Assembly (NCBI RefSeq): GCF_014773245.1
Contig: NZ_JACWMX010000005.1
Coordinates: forward strand, 124,001 to 188,000
Reading direction: 5' to 3'
Source of the DNA: Mucilaginibacter glaciei
GTDB lineage: Bacteria; Bacteroidota; Bacteroidia; Sphingobacteriales; Sphingobacteriaceae
DNA: 64,000 bases
Shown: positions 34,340-42,882 of the stretch, in pieces
How positions within the stretch are numbered: the stretch's first letter is position 1
How the letters are laid out: every line of letters starts with the position of its first letter
Notes under the pieces: model-generated
The model's input: only the letters and a program-made list of their open reading frames with translations
Told to the model about the DNA's origin: nothing
Databases searched by the model: none
Program-made: the position numbers and the translations under genes

Positions 34340-35302
34340 TTAAAACAACTGTTCTATAATATCATTTGCAGATAAACCCTCCGCTTCAGCGTGGTAGCTA
34401 CGCACAATACGGTGGCTTAGTATCGGTTTTGCAACCGCTTGCACATCTTCAATATCCGGCGAGTATTTGCCGTGGAGTACAGCATGGCATTTAGCCCCCA
34501 GGACAAGGAATTGTGAGGCGCGCGGGCCTGCGCCCCAGTTTAACAGGCGCTTAACCTGTGGGATTGCAAATTCGCTGTCGGGACGTGTTTTTGATACCAG
34601 CTTAACCGCATATTCCAGCACATTATCAGCTATTGGGATATTCCTCACCAATTGCTGAAAGTAAATGATTTGGTCGGCGTTGAGTTGCTTGTTTACAGTT
34701 TGCGTATTGGTGCTGGTTGTATTTTTCACCACCTGCAATTCCTCTTTAAATGACGGATAGTTTAAGGCTACATTAAACATAAACCTGTCCAGCTGTGCTT
34801 CGGGCAGGGGGTAGGTGCCTTCCTGCTCAATAGGGTTTTGGGTAGCCAGTACAAAAAACGGCTTGCCCAATTTGTGTGTAACCCCTGCTGCTGTTACCGA
34901 TTTTTCCTGCATAGCCTCTAAAAGTGCGGCCTGCGTTTTTGGCGGGGTACGGTTTATCTCATCAGCCAGGATAATATTAGAGAATACCGGGCCGGGAATG
35001 AATTTAAAGTTGCGGTCCTCGCCCAATATTTCCGATCCGATAATATCAGAGGGCATCAGGTCGGGCGTAAATTGGATGCGCTTAAAATCAAGGTCTAATA
35101 CTTGTGCAACCGTTTGTACCAGCAAAGTTTTTGCGAGGCCAGGTACGCCAACCAGCAAACAATGGCCATTACTGAAAATAGAGATCAGTACAAACTTCAC
35201 CACCTCATCCTGGCCAATGATAACCTTGCCAATTTCTGCACGGATCTGCTGGTAGGCCTGTTTTAGCGCATCAGCAGCCTCTACATCTGAGCGGTGTTGC
35301 AT
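34340..35302 (-). CDS. MoxR-family AAA ATPase
   Basis: 320 residues from the ATG at 35302 (a TTG two codons earlier is less likely). Walker A is GVPGLAKT (about 52-59), Walker B is ILADEINRTPP, and sensor motifs follow in ATQNPIEQEGTYPLPEAQLD. MoxR proteins act as chaperone-like ATPases, usually with a VWA protein; none is next to it here. The gene lies 6 bases after the SurA-like gene, in one operon. Confidence 0.92.
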   Translation of the reverse strand: MQHRSDVEAADALKQAYQQIRAEIGKVIIGQDEVVKFVLISIFSNGHCLLVGVPGLAKTLLVQTVAQVLDLDFKRIQFTPDLMPSDIIGSEILGEDRNFKFIPGPVFSNIILADEINRTPPKTQAALLEAMQEKSVTAAGVTHKLGKPFFVLATQNPIEQEGTYPLPEAQLDRFMFNVALNYPSFKEELQVVKNTTSTNTQTVNKQLNADQIIYFQQLVRNIPIADNVLEYAVKLVSKTRPDSEFAIPQVKRLLNWGAGPRASQFLVLGAKCHAVLHGKYSPDIEDVQAVAKPILSHRIVRSYHAEAEGLSANDIIEQLF

Positions 35303-35308
35303 AATCAA

Positions 35309-36691
35309 TTATTTTGAAGCGACCGGCGCGGTACTCGAAGCCGTGATCCAGCTTTTTAACGGTGGGCACTGCTGGTATTCAGGGTCAATTTTAATAAATG
35401 TTTCTTTACGGCGCTTTTCAAACCACTGGCTCACGGTGCGGTTAAGTTTATCGGCCATGGCATCGTCTTTCAACTTGGCAAAATCCTGTTCTAAACTGGC
35501 CTTGTGGGCGTCAGTTACCGATTTTAAGTACAAAATTTTAAAGCTTTTTTTACCGTTTTGTGCATCGCTGAACAATTGTGGTTTGGAGATCTCGCCAACT
35601 TTCATCGTATCAACGGTTAGTGCAACCTGCGGGTCAAGCTTATCAGTTGGGATAAAGGTACTGCGTGTTTGCACGTTCTCTGCATTCAGCATCATACCAC
35701 CGTTGTATTTGGTTTCGTTATTGTCTGAAAATACAGAGGCAGCATTCGAGAAATCAAACTTCTTCATGGCGTTCATTACCTTATACACACTGTCGGCAGT
35801 TGCTTTAGCCCTGTCTAAACTTTGCTGGGTAATGGCAGGGGTAACCAGTACGTGGCGCGCGTGTACCTGCTCGCCGCGGCGTTCAATCACCTGTAAAAAG
35901 TGGAAACCATTTTCGGTCTCAAACACCGGCGAAATTTCGCCTGCCTTTAATTTAAAGGCGTTGGCGGTGAACTCCTTTACCATGGTACCACGGTCAAAAA
36001 AGCCCAGGTCACCACCCTCAACTGCCGACCCTGGATCCTGCGAGTAAGAGCGGGCAATATTGGCAAAGTCTTCACCTTTTTTTACACGGGCCCTTAATTC
36101 TTCGGCCTTCTCTTTATAATACTGTTTTTCTTCCTTATTCAGCTTTGGCGAAAAAACGATCTCGCCTACTTCCACTTCTTTGTTATAAGATGGCAGGCTA
36201 TCTTTCTTGGCGATATAAAAGTTCCTTACGTCCTGCGGGGTAGTGTTCACCTTTTCGGTGATCTTTTGCCTCATGCGCTGGGCAATCAAGCCTTCTTTAA
36301 TATCCGGGCGAAGCTCATCTTTATATTGGATAACCGAACGGCCCAAAAACGACTCCAGTTTATCCTGGCCTCCTGCGCGTTGCATGAAAGAACGCATACG
36401 GCGCTCAATATCGGCATCAACATCTTCATCCTTAACGGTTACGCTATCGATGATGGCCTGTTGCGCCAATAATTTTTGGGTAAGTTTATTTTGCAGGATA
36501 ATACATTTGAAACCGTCGTTTGGTTGCTGGCCGCTTACCAGGTATTGTGCATATTCCAGCTCGATGTCTGATTGCAGGATAACGCTTGCGCCTACAACAG
36601 CTGCAATTTTATCAATAGTACGTTTCTGCTGCGCATGCGCTACAGACAAGAACAGTAAAATATTTAGAAGGGATAGTCCTAATTTTCTCAT
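35309..36691 (-). CDS. SurA-like periplasmic peptidyl-prolyl isomerase
   Basis: 460 residues from the ATG at 36691, which starts the signal peptide (RKLGLSLLNILLFLSVAHA); the upstream TTG at 36703 is rejected. The N-terminal SurA chaperone region (DKIAAVVGASVILQSDIELEY) is followed by two rotamase (PpiC-like) domains, about 175-280 (GGDLGFFDRGTMVKEF) and about 281-390 (RHVLVTPA). SurA helps outer-membrane proteins fold. Together with the MoxR gene it forms a two-gene operon. Confidence 0.92.
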   Translation of the reverse strand: MRKLGLSLLNILLFLSVAHAQQKRTIDKIAAVVGASVILQSDIELEYAQYLVSGQQPNDGFKCIILQNKLTQKLLAQQAIIDSVTVKDEDVDADIERRMRSFMQRAGGQDKLESFLGRSVIQYKDELRPDIKEGLIAQRMRQKITEKVNTTPQDVRNFYIAKKDSLPSYNKEVEVGEIVFSPKLNKEEKQYYKEKAEELRARVKKGEDFANIARSYSQDPGSAVEGGDLGFFDRGTMVKEFTANAFKLKAGEISPVFETENGFHFLQVIERRGEQVHARHVLVTPAITQQSLDRAKATADSVYKVMNAMKKFDFSNAASVFSDNNETKYNGGMMLNAENVQTRSTFIPTDKLDPQVALTVDTMKVGEISKPQLFSDAQNGKKSFKILYLKSVTDAHKASLEQDFAKLKDDAMADKLNRTVSQWFEKRRKETFIKIDPEYQQCPPLKSWITASSTAPVASK

Positions 36692-36817
36692 GAATTTATT
36701 CAAATAATAACACGGGTGCTTAGTCCGTTAAAGTGCAAATTTCGGTAAAATTTATTAATAATGGAGTATAATTAACCCGTTGTGCGAATATGCTGATAAT
36801 GCTTCAACTGGTTTACT

Positions 36818-36825
36818 TACTTTTG
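36818..36825 (+). promoter_or_regulatory. -7 box before the gene at 36834
   Basis: TACTTTTG matches TAnnTTTG exactly, 8 bases before the first ATG (36834) and 17 before a second in-frame ATG (36843). This favours the second start, or a nearly leaderless message. Confidence 0.4.
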
Positions 36826-36833
36826 GTTAAAAT

Positions 36834-37439
36834 ATGTTAAATATGAAAGTTGAGAATCCGCAGGCCTTCCGTTTTATCATGCCGGACGAAATCTATTTAC
36901 TGGATCAGGACAAAGGGGATAAAACCACAACATTGGCAGAAAATCCTGTTTTAACTCAACCTGCGCCTGAACCTGTACTTGCCCCGGAAACTGAAATAGA
37001 ACAGGTTATCCCGCCACCGCCCGCCGCTGCCCAGCCGGTTGTTGTACAAACGCCGGGTTCAGCGTTTAATTATCTGGGTAATAACAATAAACGTTTTTTG
37101 ATCCTCACCAGTTACCATAACGAACAATTTATAGCGCCAGCTCACCAGGCAGCTTTAGAAAATATTTTAAAACGGAAGGAGCTGGATCTTAACGATGTGG
37201 TGATATTAAATACTCACACTTATCCAGAAGCTACAATCAAGCAATTATACGGCCATTTTAAACCCGATAAGATACTGATACTGGGTGCAAATGCTATCCC
37301 CGAAGGTTTAACCAAACCAACGCTTAACCAGCCCGTGCGAACCAGCACCATTGCCATACTTTATAGTTATAGTTTTGATGAAATGATGGATAGTAACGAG
37401 AACAAGAAAGTCTTTTGGGAACAAATGAAAACATTATAA
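36834..37439 (+). CDS. Hypothetical protein with Pro-rich linker, upstream of rdgB
   Basis: 201 residues; the start may be 36834 or 36843. The first 35 residues (QAFRFIMPDEIYLLDQDKG) are followed by a Pro/Glu-rich linker (about 40-75) and a compact alpha/beta domain (about 85-201): FLILTSYHNEQFIAPAHQ, LENILKRKELDLNDVVIL, KILILGANAIPE, then a tail ENKKVFWEQMKTL. It is 1 base from rdgB, so the two are co-translated. The order of strands and the last helix recall the psi subunit of DNA polymerase III (HolD), but this is a weak hypothesis. Confidence 0.65.
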   Translation: MLNMKVENPQAFRFIMPDEIYLLDQDKGDKTTTLAENPVLTQPAPEPVLAPETEIEQVIPPPPAAAQPVVVQTPGSAFNYLGNNNKRFLILTSYHNEQFIAPAHQAALENILKRKELDLNDVVILNTHTYPEATIKQLYGHFKPDKILILGANAIPEGLTKPTLNQPVRTSTIAILYSYSFDEMMDSNENKKVFWEQMKTL

Positions 37440-37440
37440 T

Positions 37441-38022
37441 ATGCAGCAATTAGTATTTGCCACCAACAATAAGCACAAACTGGAAGAGGTAGCCGCCAAG
37501 CTTAACGGTCAGATAAAATTACTCAGCCTTGATGATATTGGCTGCCATGACGATATTGAAGAGACCGGCCTAAGCTTTGCCGAAAATGCCTCTATTAAAA
37601 GCAGGCACATTTTTTATAAATACCACGTAAATTGTTTTGGCGACGATAGCGGGTTAGAGGTAGCGGCTTTAAATAACGAGCCGGGCATTTATTCGGCCCG
37701 CTATGCGGGTACGCATGGCAATCATCAAGCCAATATGGATAAGGTTTTGGAAGGATTAAAAGACAGCGATAATAGGAGCGCCCGTTTCAAAACGGTGATA
37801 TCCTTAATGTGGGAGGGGCGCGAACACTTTTTTGAAGGTGTGGTTGATGGCACCATCCGAAGGGAACGCAGCGGTACAGATGGCTTTGGGTATGACCCTA
37901 TATTTGAACCCGAAGGATATAACATCACCTTTGCGGAGATGAGCATGGACGAGAAAAATGCCATCAGCCATCGTGGCCGCGCCATGGAAAAGTTATTGGC
38001 GTTTTTAAACGAATTGGCGTAA
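37441..38022 (+). CDS. rdgB: dITP/XTP pyrophosphatase RdgB (HAM1 family)
   Basis: 193 residues, normal length. The start FATNNKHKLEEV carries the nucleotide-binding SHNxxK-like motif; FGDDSGLEVAALNNEPG and DGFGYDPIF are the conserved HAM1 blocks. It hydrolyses non-canonical purine triphosphates and so cleans the nucleotide pool. It is coupled to the preceding unknown gene. Confidence 0.95.
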   Translation: MQQLVFATNNKHKLEEVAAKLNGQIKLLSLDDIGCHDDIEETGLSFAENASIKSRHIFYKYHVNCFGDDSGLEVAALNNEPGIYSARYAGTHGNHQANMDKVLEGLKDSDNRSARFKTVISLMWEGREHFFEGVVDGTIRRERSGTDGFGYDPIFEPEGYNITFAEMSMDEKNAISHRGRAMEKLLAFLNELA

Positions 38023-38036
38023 GACCTAACGGGTAA

Positions 38037-38304
38037 GGGTAGCACCTACGGCGCAAAAAAACCTGGTTTTTATCAGTTGCTACAAAGCGGTAGCCTCTGC
38101 GAGGCAGATCGTCAATATTATTATTTACACTCCTTTATCCAATTAGCAGCTGCCACAATTTAGAAATGTGGGTCACTGATTTTAGGCCGTTTTTAACGAT
38201 TATCCGTCAAAAAATATAGTTGTTGAATGCAACGCTGCTCCGTTAGGAGCTATCGCTTTGTAGAAATGAAGTGAAGTTGCTTTTTGCCGCGTTAGCGGCT
38301 ACCC
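38037..38304. repeat. Composite mirror-symmetric intergenic element 1
   Basis: Four small hairpins are arranged as A'-B'-B-A. Outer pair: GCACCTACGGCGC (38042-38054) and GCCGCGTTAGCGGC (38286-38299), with A7/T5 inside and GGGTA/TACCC outside. Inner pair: GCCTCTGCGAGGC (38093-38105, minus orientation) with TTGCTACAAAGCGGTA beside it, and GCTCCGTTAGGAGC (38237-38250) with TATCGCTTTGTAGAAA. The flanks are conserved while stem bases differ in a compensated way. Confidence 0.7.
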
Positions 38305-38309
38305 TTTTC

Positions 38310-40799
38310 CTAATTCACCGCCGGTTTTTTGCTATCAGCTGTAGGCGTTTTCTCCGGCGCAGCAACCGGCTGCTTTTTTCTTTCTACCGAATCTTTTTTA
38401 ACCCGGGTAGGGCTGTTAACGGTTGAATCCTTTTTGATAGGGTTTACCGGTGCTCTTTTTATATTTATGGAATCGCCCGCTGCGCGTTTGGGTACACCAC
38501 CCATCTGCTTGTTAAGCGTGGTATCGCCTACCATTTTTGGCACGGGTTTGCCGCCTATTGGTGGCTTTTTACTTAATCCTGGTTTAACTGAGCCTGTTTT
38601 GGCAGGCGGCGGGTTATGCTTGCGGTTGTACGATGGCAGGATGGATTCTTTAGATACCGGCCTATCTTTGGGCTTCCATTTAAAACTTTTCAGGATACGT
38701 TCATCCTCCTTGAAATTGCTCAACCCGGCAAACCGGTGGTCGGGCTGAATTAGGAAGGTGATGTTTGATGCAGAATTATTTTTGAAGCGGATGCGCATGC
38801 GGCTGCTTAACGAGCGCTGCATTTCTTTCACCTTTAAACTGTCGCGGGTAAAGTAAATACTCTCGGCGTTGCCGGTCACGTACATGCGGTCAAGCTTATC
38901 ATTACGGAAATAGCCTTTCATTCGTTTACCGGCCACCTGGTTGAAGTGGATAGAATCCTGCTTCTCGATATTGACGATCAGCGCCTGCGGGAAAAGGTCC
39001 AGGTTATCCAGTTTCTTGTTATGCATTTGCATATAAATAGTATCGCCGGATAGTTGTGATCCCCGTGCCCAGATAATCGGTTCCAGATAACAGCGGATGG
39101 TTGAATCACTGTAGCTGTAAAACATCGAATCGGCCTTTGCCTGCAAATCAGATTTAAACAGCTTGGCATGGTGGTGGGCTATCACGATCCGTATCCTTGC
39201 AGTATCGCTTAGCACCTTTAACTTGTATGGCCTTATTTCAGGTTCATCGTCGGCAGGGTCGGGCTCGGGGCGGCGTTTTGGTTTTGGTTTACCGGCGACA
39301 GCAGCTTTAGGTTTGCCAAAAATATTTTTGTGATACATGGCGGTATCAATCTTAAAGCGGGTAAAGCTGGCAGTAAGCAGTTTGGAGTTAACAACGGCCA
39401 CCGGCTTTTTTACCTTAACGGTAGTATCGCGAATGTGGGACAGTCGCAGTTTTTCCAGCATGATCTTATAATCTTTATAAGTCATGATTTTGGTCTCCAG
39501 CGAATCTGCCGATATATACACCGAATCGCGCTTGACACGTTCTTTTGGTTTACCGGCCGAATCTTTGGCTGCCGTTAGTGTTTTTAACTGCGGCATCGCT
39601 AATGATTTGATGGGGATGCTGCCCGGTGGCACCTGCCGCTTTATTTTTATGACGGTATCTTTCGTGGGTAATTTCAACCGAGGGTTAATTGCCCTGGCCT
39701 GCTCCATTAACGATAACGGCACTTTCACGGTTGTATCCTTATTAAGTCCTTTCAGCACAGGCATACTTAACCCCGGTAAAGCAACGCTTCCTACTGTTGG
39801 TAAGTTAACAGACACCGGTTTACCGTTTACAAGGTTAGTGCCGGTCGGTTTTTTTTTGCTGTTGGCAACCGAATCTGCCTTGAAGGCACTATCGGCTTTG
39901 GCGGTGGTATCACGCTCCTCCGTAATAACAACTACAGTCGGGTCAATAGTCGCTATGGTGCTTTCGTCAGCTTTGAAATAGGTAATTAAATCGCCGGTCA
40001 TCATTATCTTTTGCTCGGTATCGGTAAATACTACATGTTTTACCGCCTTGCCAAAGCCCTTAACCTTGTCATAAAATAAGCTATCGCCCTTTAAACGTTT
40101 GGTGCCCGATTTGTATAAATTCTTTTTCCCGAAAAAGGCCTGCTCGGTTATGGTATTGTATAATCCGTTCTCGGTATACAGGGTATCTTTTTTATCCTTG
40201 GTGTCATAAATGTTCGATGGGCCTAAAAAGTAAGCAATCCGCACGCCGGTGTTGTAGCGCAGGGTATCTGTCTTGATCAGCGCATCTGGTGTAACCAGTA
40301 CCACATTATAGCGAAAATAGGCATCGCGCGACCGAGCAAAATAATACCCGTTCTTGCTGGTCAGTACGTTTTCTTTATTGATCAGCTTGCCACCATCAAG
40401 ATAAGTGCCTATGCGGGTAGCCGTATTGTAGGTTAAATAATTGGTGGTTAAAATAGCGTCTTTATCAATCATGCGCACATTGTTGGTAAGCAGGGCTACT
40501 TTGGTATTGCCGTTATAGTTCAGCTTGTCCGAGTAAATATTCAACGTATCGCCCTGGGTAATGTGCACGTTGCCAAAAGCATCAAAAGCGTTGCGTTGCG
40601 GATAAAAGTAAGCACTATCTGATGTCATGATCGAGTAATCCTGCTTAAATGATCCCTGGTAAACTTTGATCACATCCTCACCGTCGCGCTTTACATTCTC
40701 AGAACGGTTGGATCTTTGCAATATCACTACCGACTTTTTTTGCGCAAATGCCCCAAAAGTTGATAGTGCCAGTAAGATGCTGAAGACATATTTTATCAC
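38310..40799 (-). CDS. OstA-like LPS transport protein (LptA/OstA family)
   Basis: 829 residues, starting with a GTG at 40799 that opens into a signal peptide (IKYVFSILLALSTFGAFAQ). Repeated beta-strand units (DSAYFYPQRNAFDAFGNVHI, GDTLNIYSDKLNYNGNTKVA, DALIKTDTLRYNTGVRI) are typical of the OstA/LptA jelly-roll, and several hundred further residues are rich in Lys, Pro and Thr. The family carries LPS from the inner to the outer membrane. LptC is encoded at 52389. The long Lys/Pro-rich C-terminus (about 720-829) looks disordered. A -7 box lies 5 bases before the GTG. Confidence 0.82.
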   Translation of the reverse strand: MIKYVFSILLALSTFGAFAQKKSVVILQRSNRSENVKRDGEDVIKVYQGSFKQDYSIMTSDSAYFYPQRNAFDAFGNVHITQGDTLNIYSDKLNYNGNTKVALLTNNVRMIDKDAILTTNYLTYNTATRIGTYLDGGKLINKENVLTSKNGYYFARSRDAYFRYNVVLVTPDALIKTDTLRYNTGVRIAYFLGPSNIYDTKDKKDTLYTENGLYNTITEQAFFGKKNLYKSGTKRLKGDSLFYDKVKGFGKAVKHVVFTDTEQKIMMTGDLITYFKADESTIATIDPTVVVITEERDTTAKADSAFKADSVANSKKKPTGTNLVNGKPVSVNLPTVGSVALPGLSMPVLKGLNKDTTVKVPLSLMEQARAINPRLKLPTKDTVIKIKRQVPPGSIPIKSLAMPQLKTLTAAKDSAGKPKERVKRDSVYISADSLETKIMTYKDYKIMLEKLRLSHIRDTTVKVKKPVAVVNSKLLTASFTRFKIDTAMYHKNIFGKPKAAVAGKPKPKRRPEPDPADDEPEIRPYKLKVLSDTARIRIVIAHHHAKLFKSDLQAKADSMFYSYSDSTIRCYLEPIIWARGSQLSGDTIYMQMHNKKLDNLDLFPQALIVNIEKQDSIHFNQVAGKRMKGYFRNDKLDRMYVTGNAESIYFTRDSLKVKEMQRSLSSRMRIRFKNNSASNITFLIQPDHRFAGLSNFKEDERILKSFKWKPKDRPVSKESILPSYNRKHNPPPAKTGSVKPGLSKKPPIGGKPVPKMVGDTTLNKQMGGVPKRAAGDSINIKRAPVNPIKKDSTVNSPTRVKKDSVERKKQPVAAPEKTPTADSKKPAVN

Positions 40800-40804
40800 G
40801 AGGG

Positions 40805-40812
40805 CAAAATTA
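40805..40812 (-). promoter_or_regulatory. -7 box of the OstA-like gene
   Basis: TAATTTTG on the minus strand ends 5 bases before the GTG start codon, which implies a leaderless or almost leaderless transcript. Confidence 0.45.
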
Positions 40813-40816
40813 GTTT

Positions 40817-40846
40817 TTTGCGGGGGTTATTAAATTAATAATTTTG
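40817..40846 (+). promoter_or_regulatory. Promoter of tilS
   Basis: TTTG at 40817-40820, an 18-base spacer and TAATTTTG at 40839-40846 match the Bacteroidota promoter. The -7 box ends only 4 bases before the tilS ATG. Confidence 0.55.
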
Positions 40847-40850
40847 GCTT

Positions 40851-42185
40851 ATGCTTCCTGTAAAACAGTTTGTTGAATTTATCGAAATAAATAAATTATT
40901 TGACGCCGATACAAAAATATTGGCTGCTGTTAGCGGGGGCATGGATTCTGTTTTAATGGCGCATTTATTAAACGCAGCCGGTTATAATTTTGCTATTGCA
41001 CATTGTAATTTTATGCTGCGCGGCGATGAAGCCCTGGCCGACCAGCAATTTACCCGTTGCCTTGCACAACAACTGGGTGTAACCTTACATACCACCAATT
41101 TCGATACTAAAACTCACGCTTCCCAAAACCGGGTTTCTATACAAATGGCTGCGCGTCATTTGCGCTACCAGTGGTTTAACCAGCTCTGTGAAACAGGCGG
41201 TTACCGGGTAATTTCGCTTGCACATCATCAAAACGATGCTATCGAAACAATATTGTTGAACCTTACCCGCGGTACGGGCATTGCCGGTTTGCATGGTATT
41301 TTACCTCTTAGTGGTAACCTGGTCAGGCCCTTGCTCTTTTTAAACCGGGACGAGATCGAGGCGGTAGTTGAGCAGGAAGATTTGGCTTTTGTGGAAGATA
41401 GTTCCAACGCATCAATCAAATACGCGCGTAACAAGATCCGCCACGAGGTGGTGCCGGTGTTGAAGGAGTTAAACCCCTCTATCGAAAAAACTTTTGAGCG
41501 AAATTTAAAGGTTTTTAGAGATTTGGAGGTGCTTTTAAACCAACAAACAGATCTGATTAAAGAGAAAATTATGTTTGTTCATAACAATGAGGTACACATC
41601 TCCATTGCCGATATTAAAGCCTTAAACCCGCAGCGGCTATTGCTTTTTAAACTGTTGCAGCCTTACGGTTTTATTGATACGATGGTTGACGATCTGATCT
41701 CGTCACTTGACAAACACGCCGGCCGGGTGTTTGAAAATGGAGAGTATACATTGGTGCTGGACAGGGAGAGGGTTATCATAAGTAAAAGAAAAAATGCGCT
41801 GGCCGAAGAAGTGGCTATTAATCCAACCGATAAAAACATCGTCTATAACAACTATAAGCTGGCATTGCTGCATGAGGATAGCGCACTGATCGTAAAAAGT
41901 AACCCGATGACGGTTTCTGTAGATGCAGAATTGTTGGTTTATCCGCTTACCATCCGCCCCTGGCAGCGGGGCGACCAGTTTTACCCGCTGGGGATGAAAA
42001 CGAGGCAAAAGCTGAGTGACTTTTTCATTCATCAGAAAGTGCCGCTGAACCGTAAAAACGAAGTCCCGGTGTTGGTGAACGGCAATGGCGATATTATTTG
42101 GGTGGGCGGTTACCGCTTAAGCGAAAGGTATAAAGTGAGTGCGAACACTAAAAAAGTTATTATATTCGAACTGATAAAATTATGA
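40851..42185 (+). CDS. tilS: tRNA(Ile)-lysidine synthetase TilS
   Basis: 444 residues. The PP-loop SGGMDS (28-33) is intact, followed by HCNFMLRGDEALADQQF and the TilS substrate region (SLAHHQNDAIETILLNLTRGTG). The C-terminal domain (RPWQRGDQFYPLGMKTRQKLSDFF) matches the TilS-C module. It converts the wobble C of tRNA-Ile(CAU) to lysidine and is essential in nearly all bacteria. It overlaps the next gene by 4 bases. Confidence 0.95.
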   Translation: MLPVKQFVEFIEINKLFDADTKILAAVSGGMDSVLMAHLLNAAGYNFAIAHCNFMLRGDEALADQQFTRCLAQQLGVTLHTTNFDTKTHASQNRVSIQMAARHLRYQWFNQLCETGGYRVISLAHHQNDAIETILLNLTRGTGIAGLHGILPLSGNLVRPLLFLNRDEIEAVVEQEDLAFVEDSSNASIKYARNKIRHEVVPVLKELNPSIEKTFERNLKVFRDLEVLLNQQTDLIKEKIMFVHNNEVHISIADIKALNPQRLLLFKLLQPYGFIDTMVDDLISSLDKHAGRVFENGEYTLVLDRERVIISKRKNALAEEVAINPTDKNIVYNNYKLALLHEDSALIVKSNPMTVSVDAELLVYPLTIRPWQRGDQFYPLGMKTRQKLSDFFIHQKVPLNRKNEVPVLVNGNGDIIWVGGYRLSERYKVSANTKKVIIFELIKL

Positions 42186-42664
42186 GCGAGAAAACCGTTT
42201 TTGTAGAAAAGCAATACCTGGGCCGGGAGTTTATCCCCATTACTATCCGTTTGGTTTTGGCTATGTTTTGTTTTGCCGCCTACTTTTTTACTGACGAGCG
42301 TGAGCGCAATGGCGACCTTTTCCCGATCATCGGGTTTGCTATTATCATTATATCCATTATCATGGGGTTCCTGCTCCATTTTAAAACCATAGTTGAAAAT
42401 AAGAGCGTTATTTTAGACGGCTTGTGGACCACCCGCCGCGTAAAGATAGACCTGAACAGCATTGTAAAAGCCGAGAAGGGTACCTATAGCCGTTATTTGT
42501 TTAACAACCCGGTTTATAACCTGCACACCAAAGGCACCATCCGTTTCTTTACAGCAGGTAACGATGCCATCCACCTTACCGACCGAGACGGTCTGCTGTA
42601 CATCATCGGCTCGCGCCAGGCCAATGAATTTTTAAGGGCGGTTAGGGAAGAGATGAAGAGGTAG
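42182..42664 (+). CDS. Membrane protein with PH-like domain
   Basis: 160 residues. Two membrane helices (about 18-37 and 47-65) are followed by a small beta-rich region (about 70-158: TIVENKSVILDGLWTTRRVKIDLNSI, IRFFTAGNDAIHLTDRDG, RQANEFLRAVREEM) with the pattern of bacterial PH-like domains. The ATGA overlap with tilS implies co-translation. The function is unknown. Confidence 0.7.
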   Translation: MSEKTVFVEKQYLGREFIPITIRLVLAMFCFAAYFFTDERERNGDLFPIIGFAIIIISIIMGFLLHFKTIVENKSVILDGLWTTRRVKIDLNSIVKAEKGTYSRYLFNNPVYNLHTKGTIRFFTAGNDAIHLTDRDGLLYIIGSRQANEFLRAVREEMKR

Positions 42665-42817
42665 GGGATTTGCCTTTTTAATCCTCATCGTTTTATGTTT
42701 GATATTTGTTGTAAAATTCATTTTAATAACTTTTATAACATACAATTTGTCTATAGGTTACAAAATCATGACAAACTGCGTAAAAATACGCCGTTGGCGA
42801 ATTGCGTACTTATACGT

Positions 42818-42849
42818 ATTGCTTTATACAACATTAGGGCATAAGTTTG
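42818..42849 (+). promoter_or_regulatory. Promoter of the frameshifted lipoprotein gene
   Basis: ATTG at 42818-42821, a 20-base spacer and TAAGTTTG at 42842-42849 fit the TTTG/TAnnTTTG pattern; the ATG follows 33 bases later. Confidence 0.6.
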
Positions 42850-42882
42850 CGTATAAGTAAACCAAACCTCACAATCTTATCC

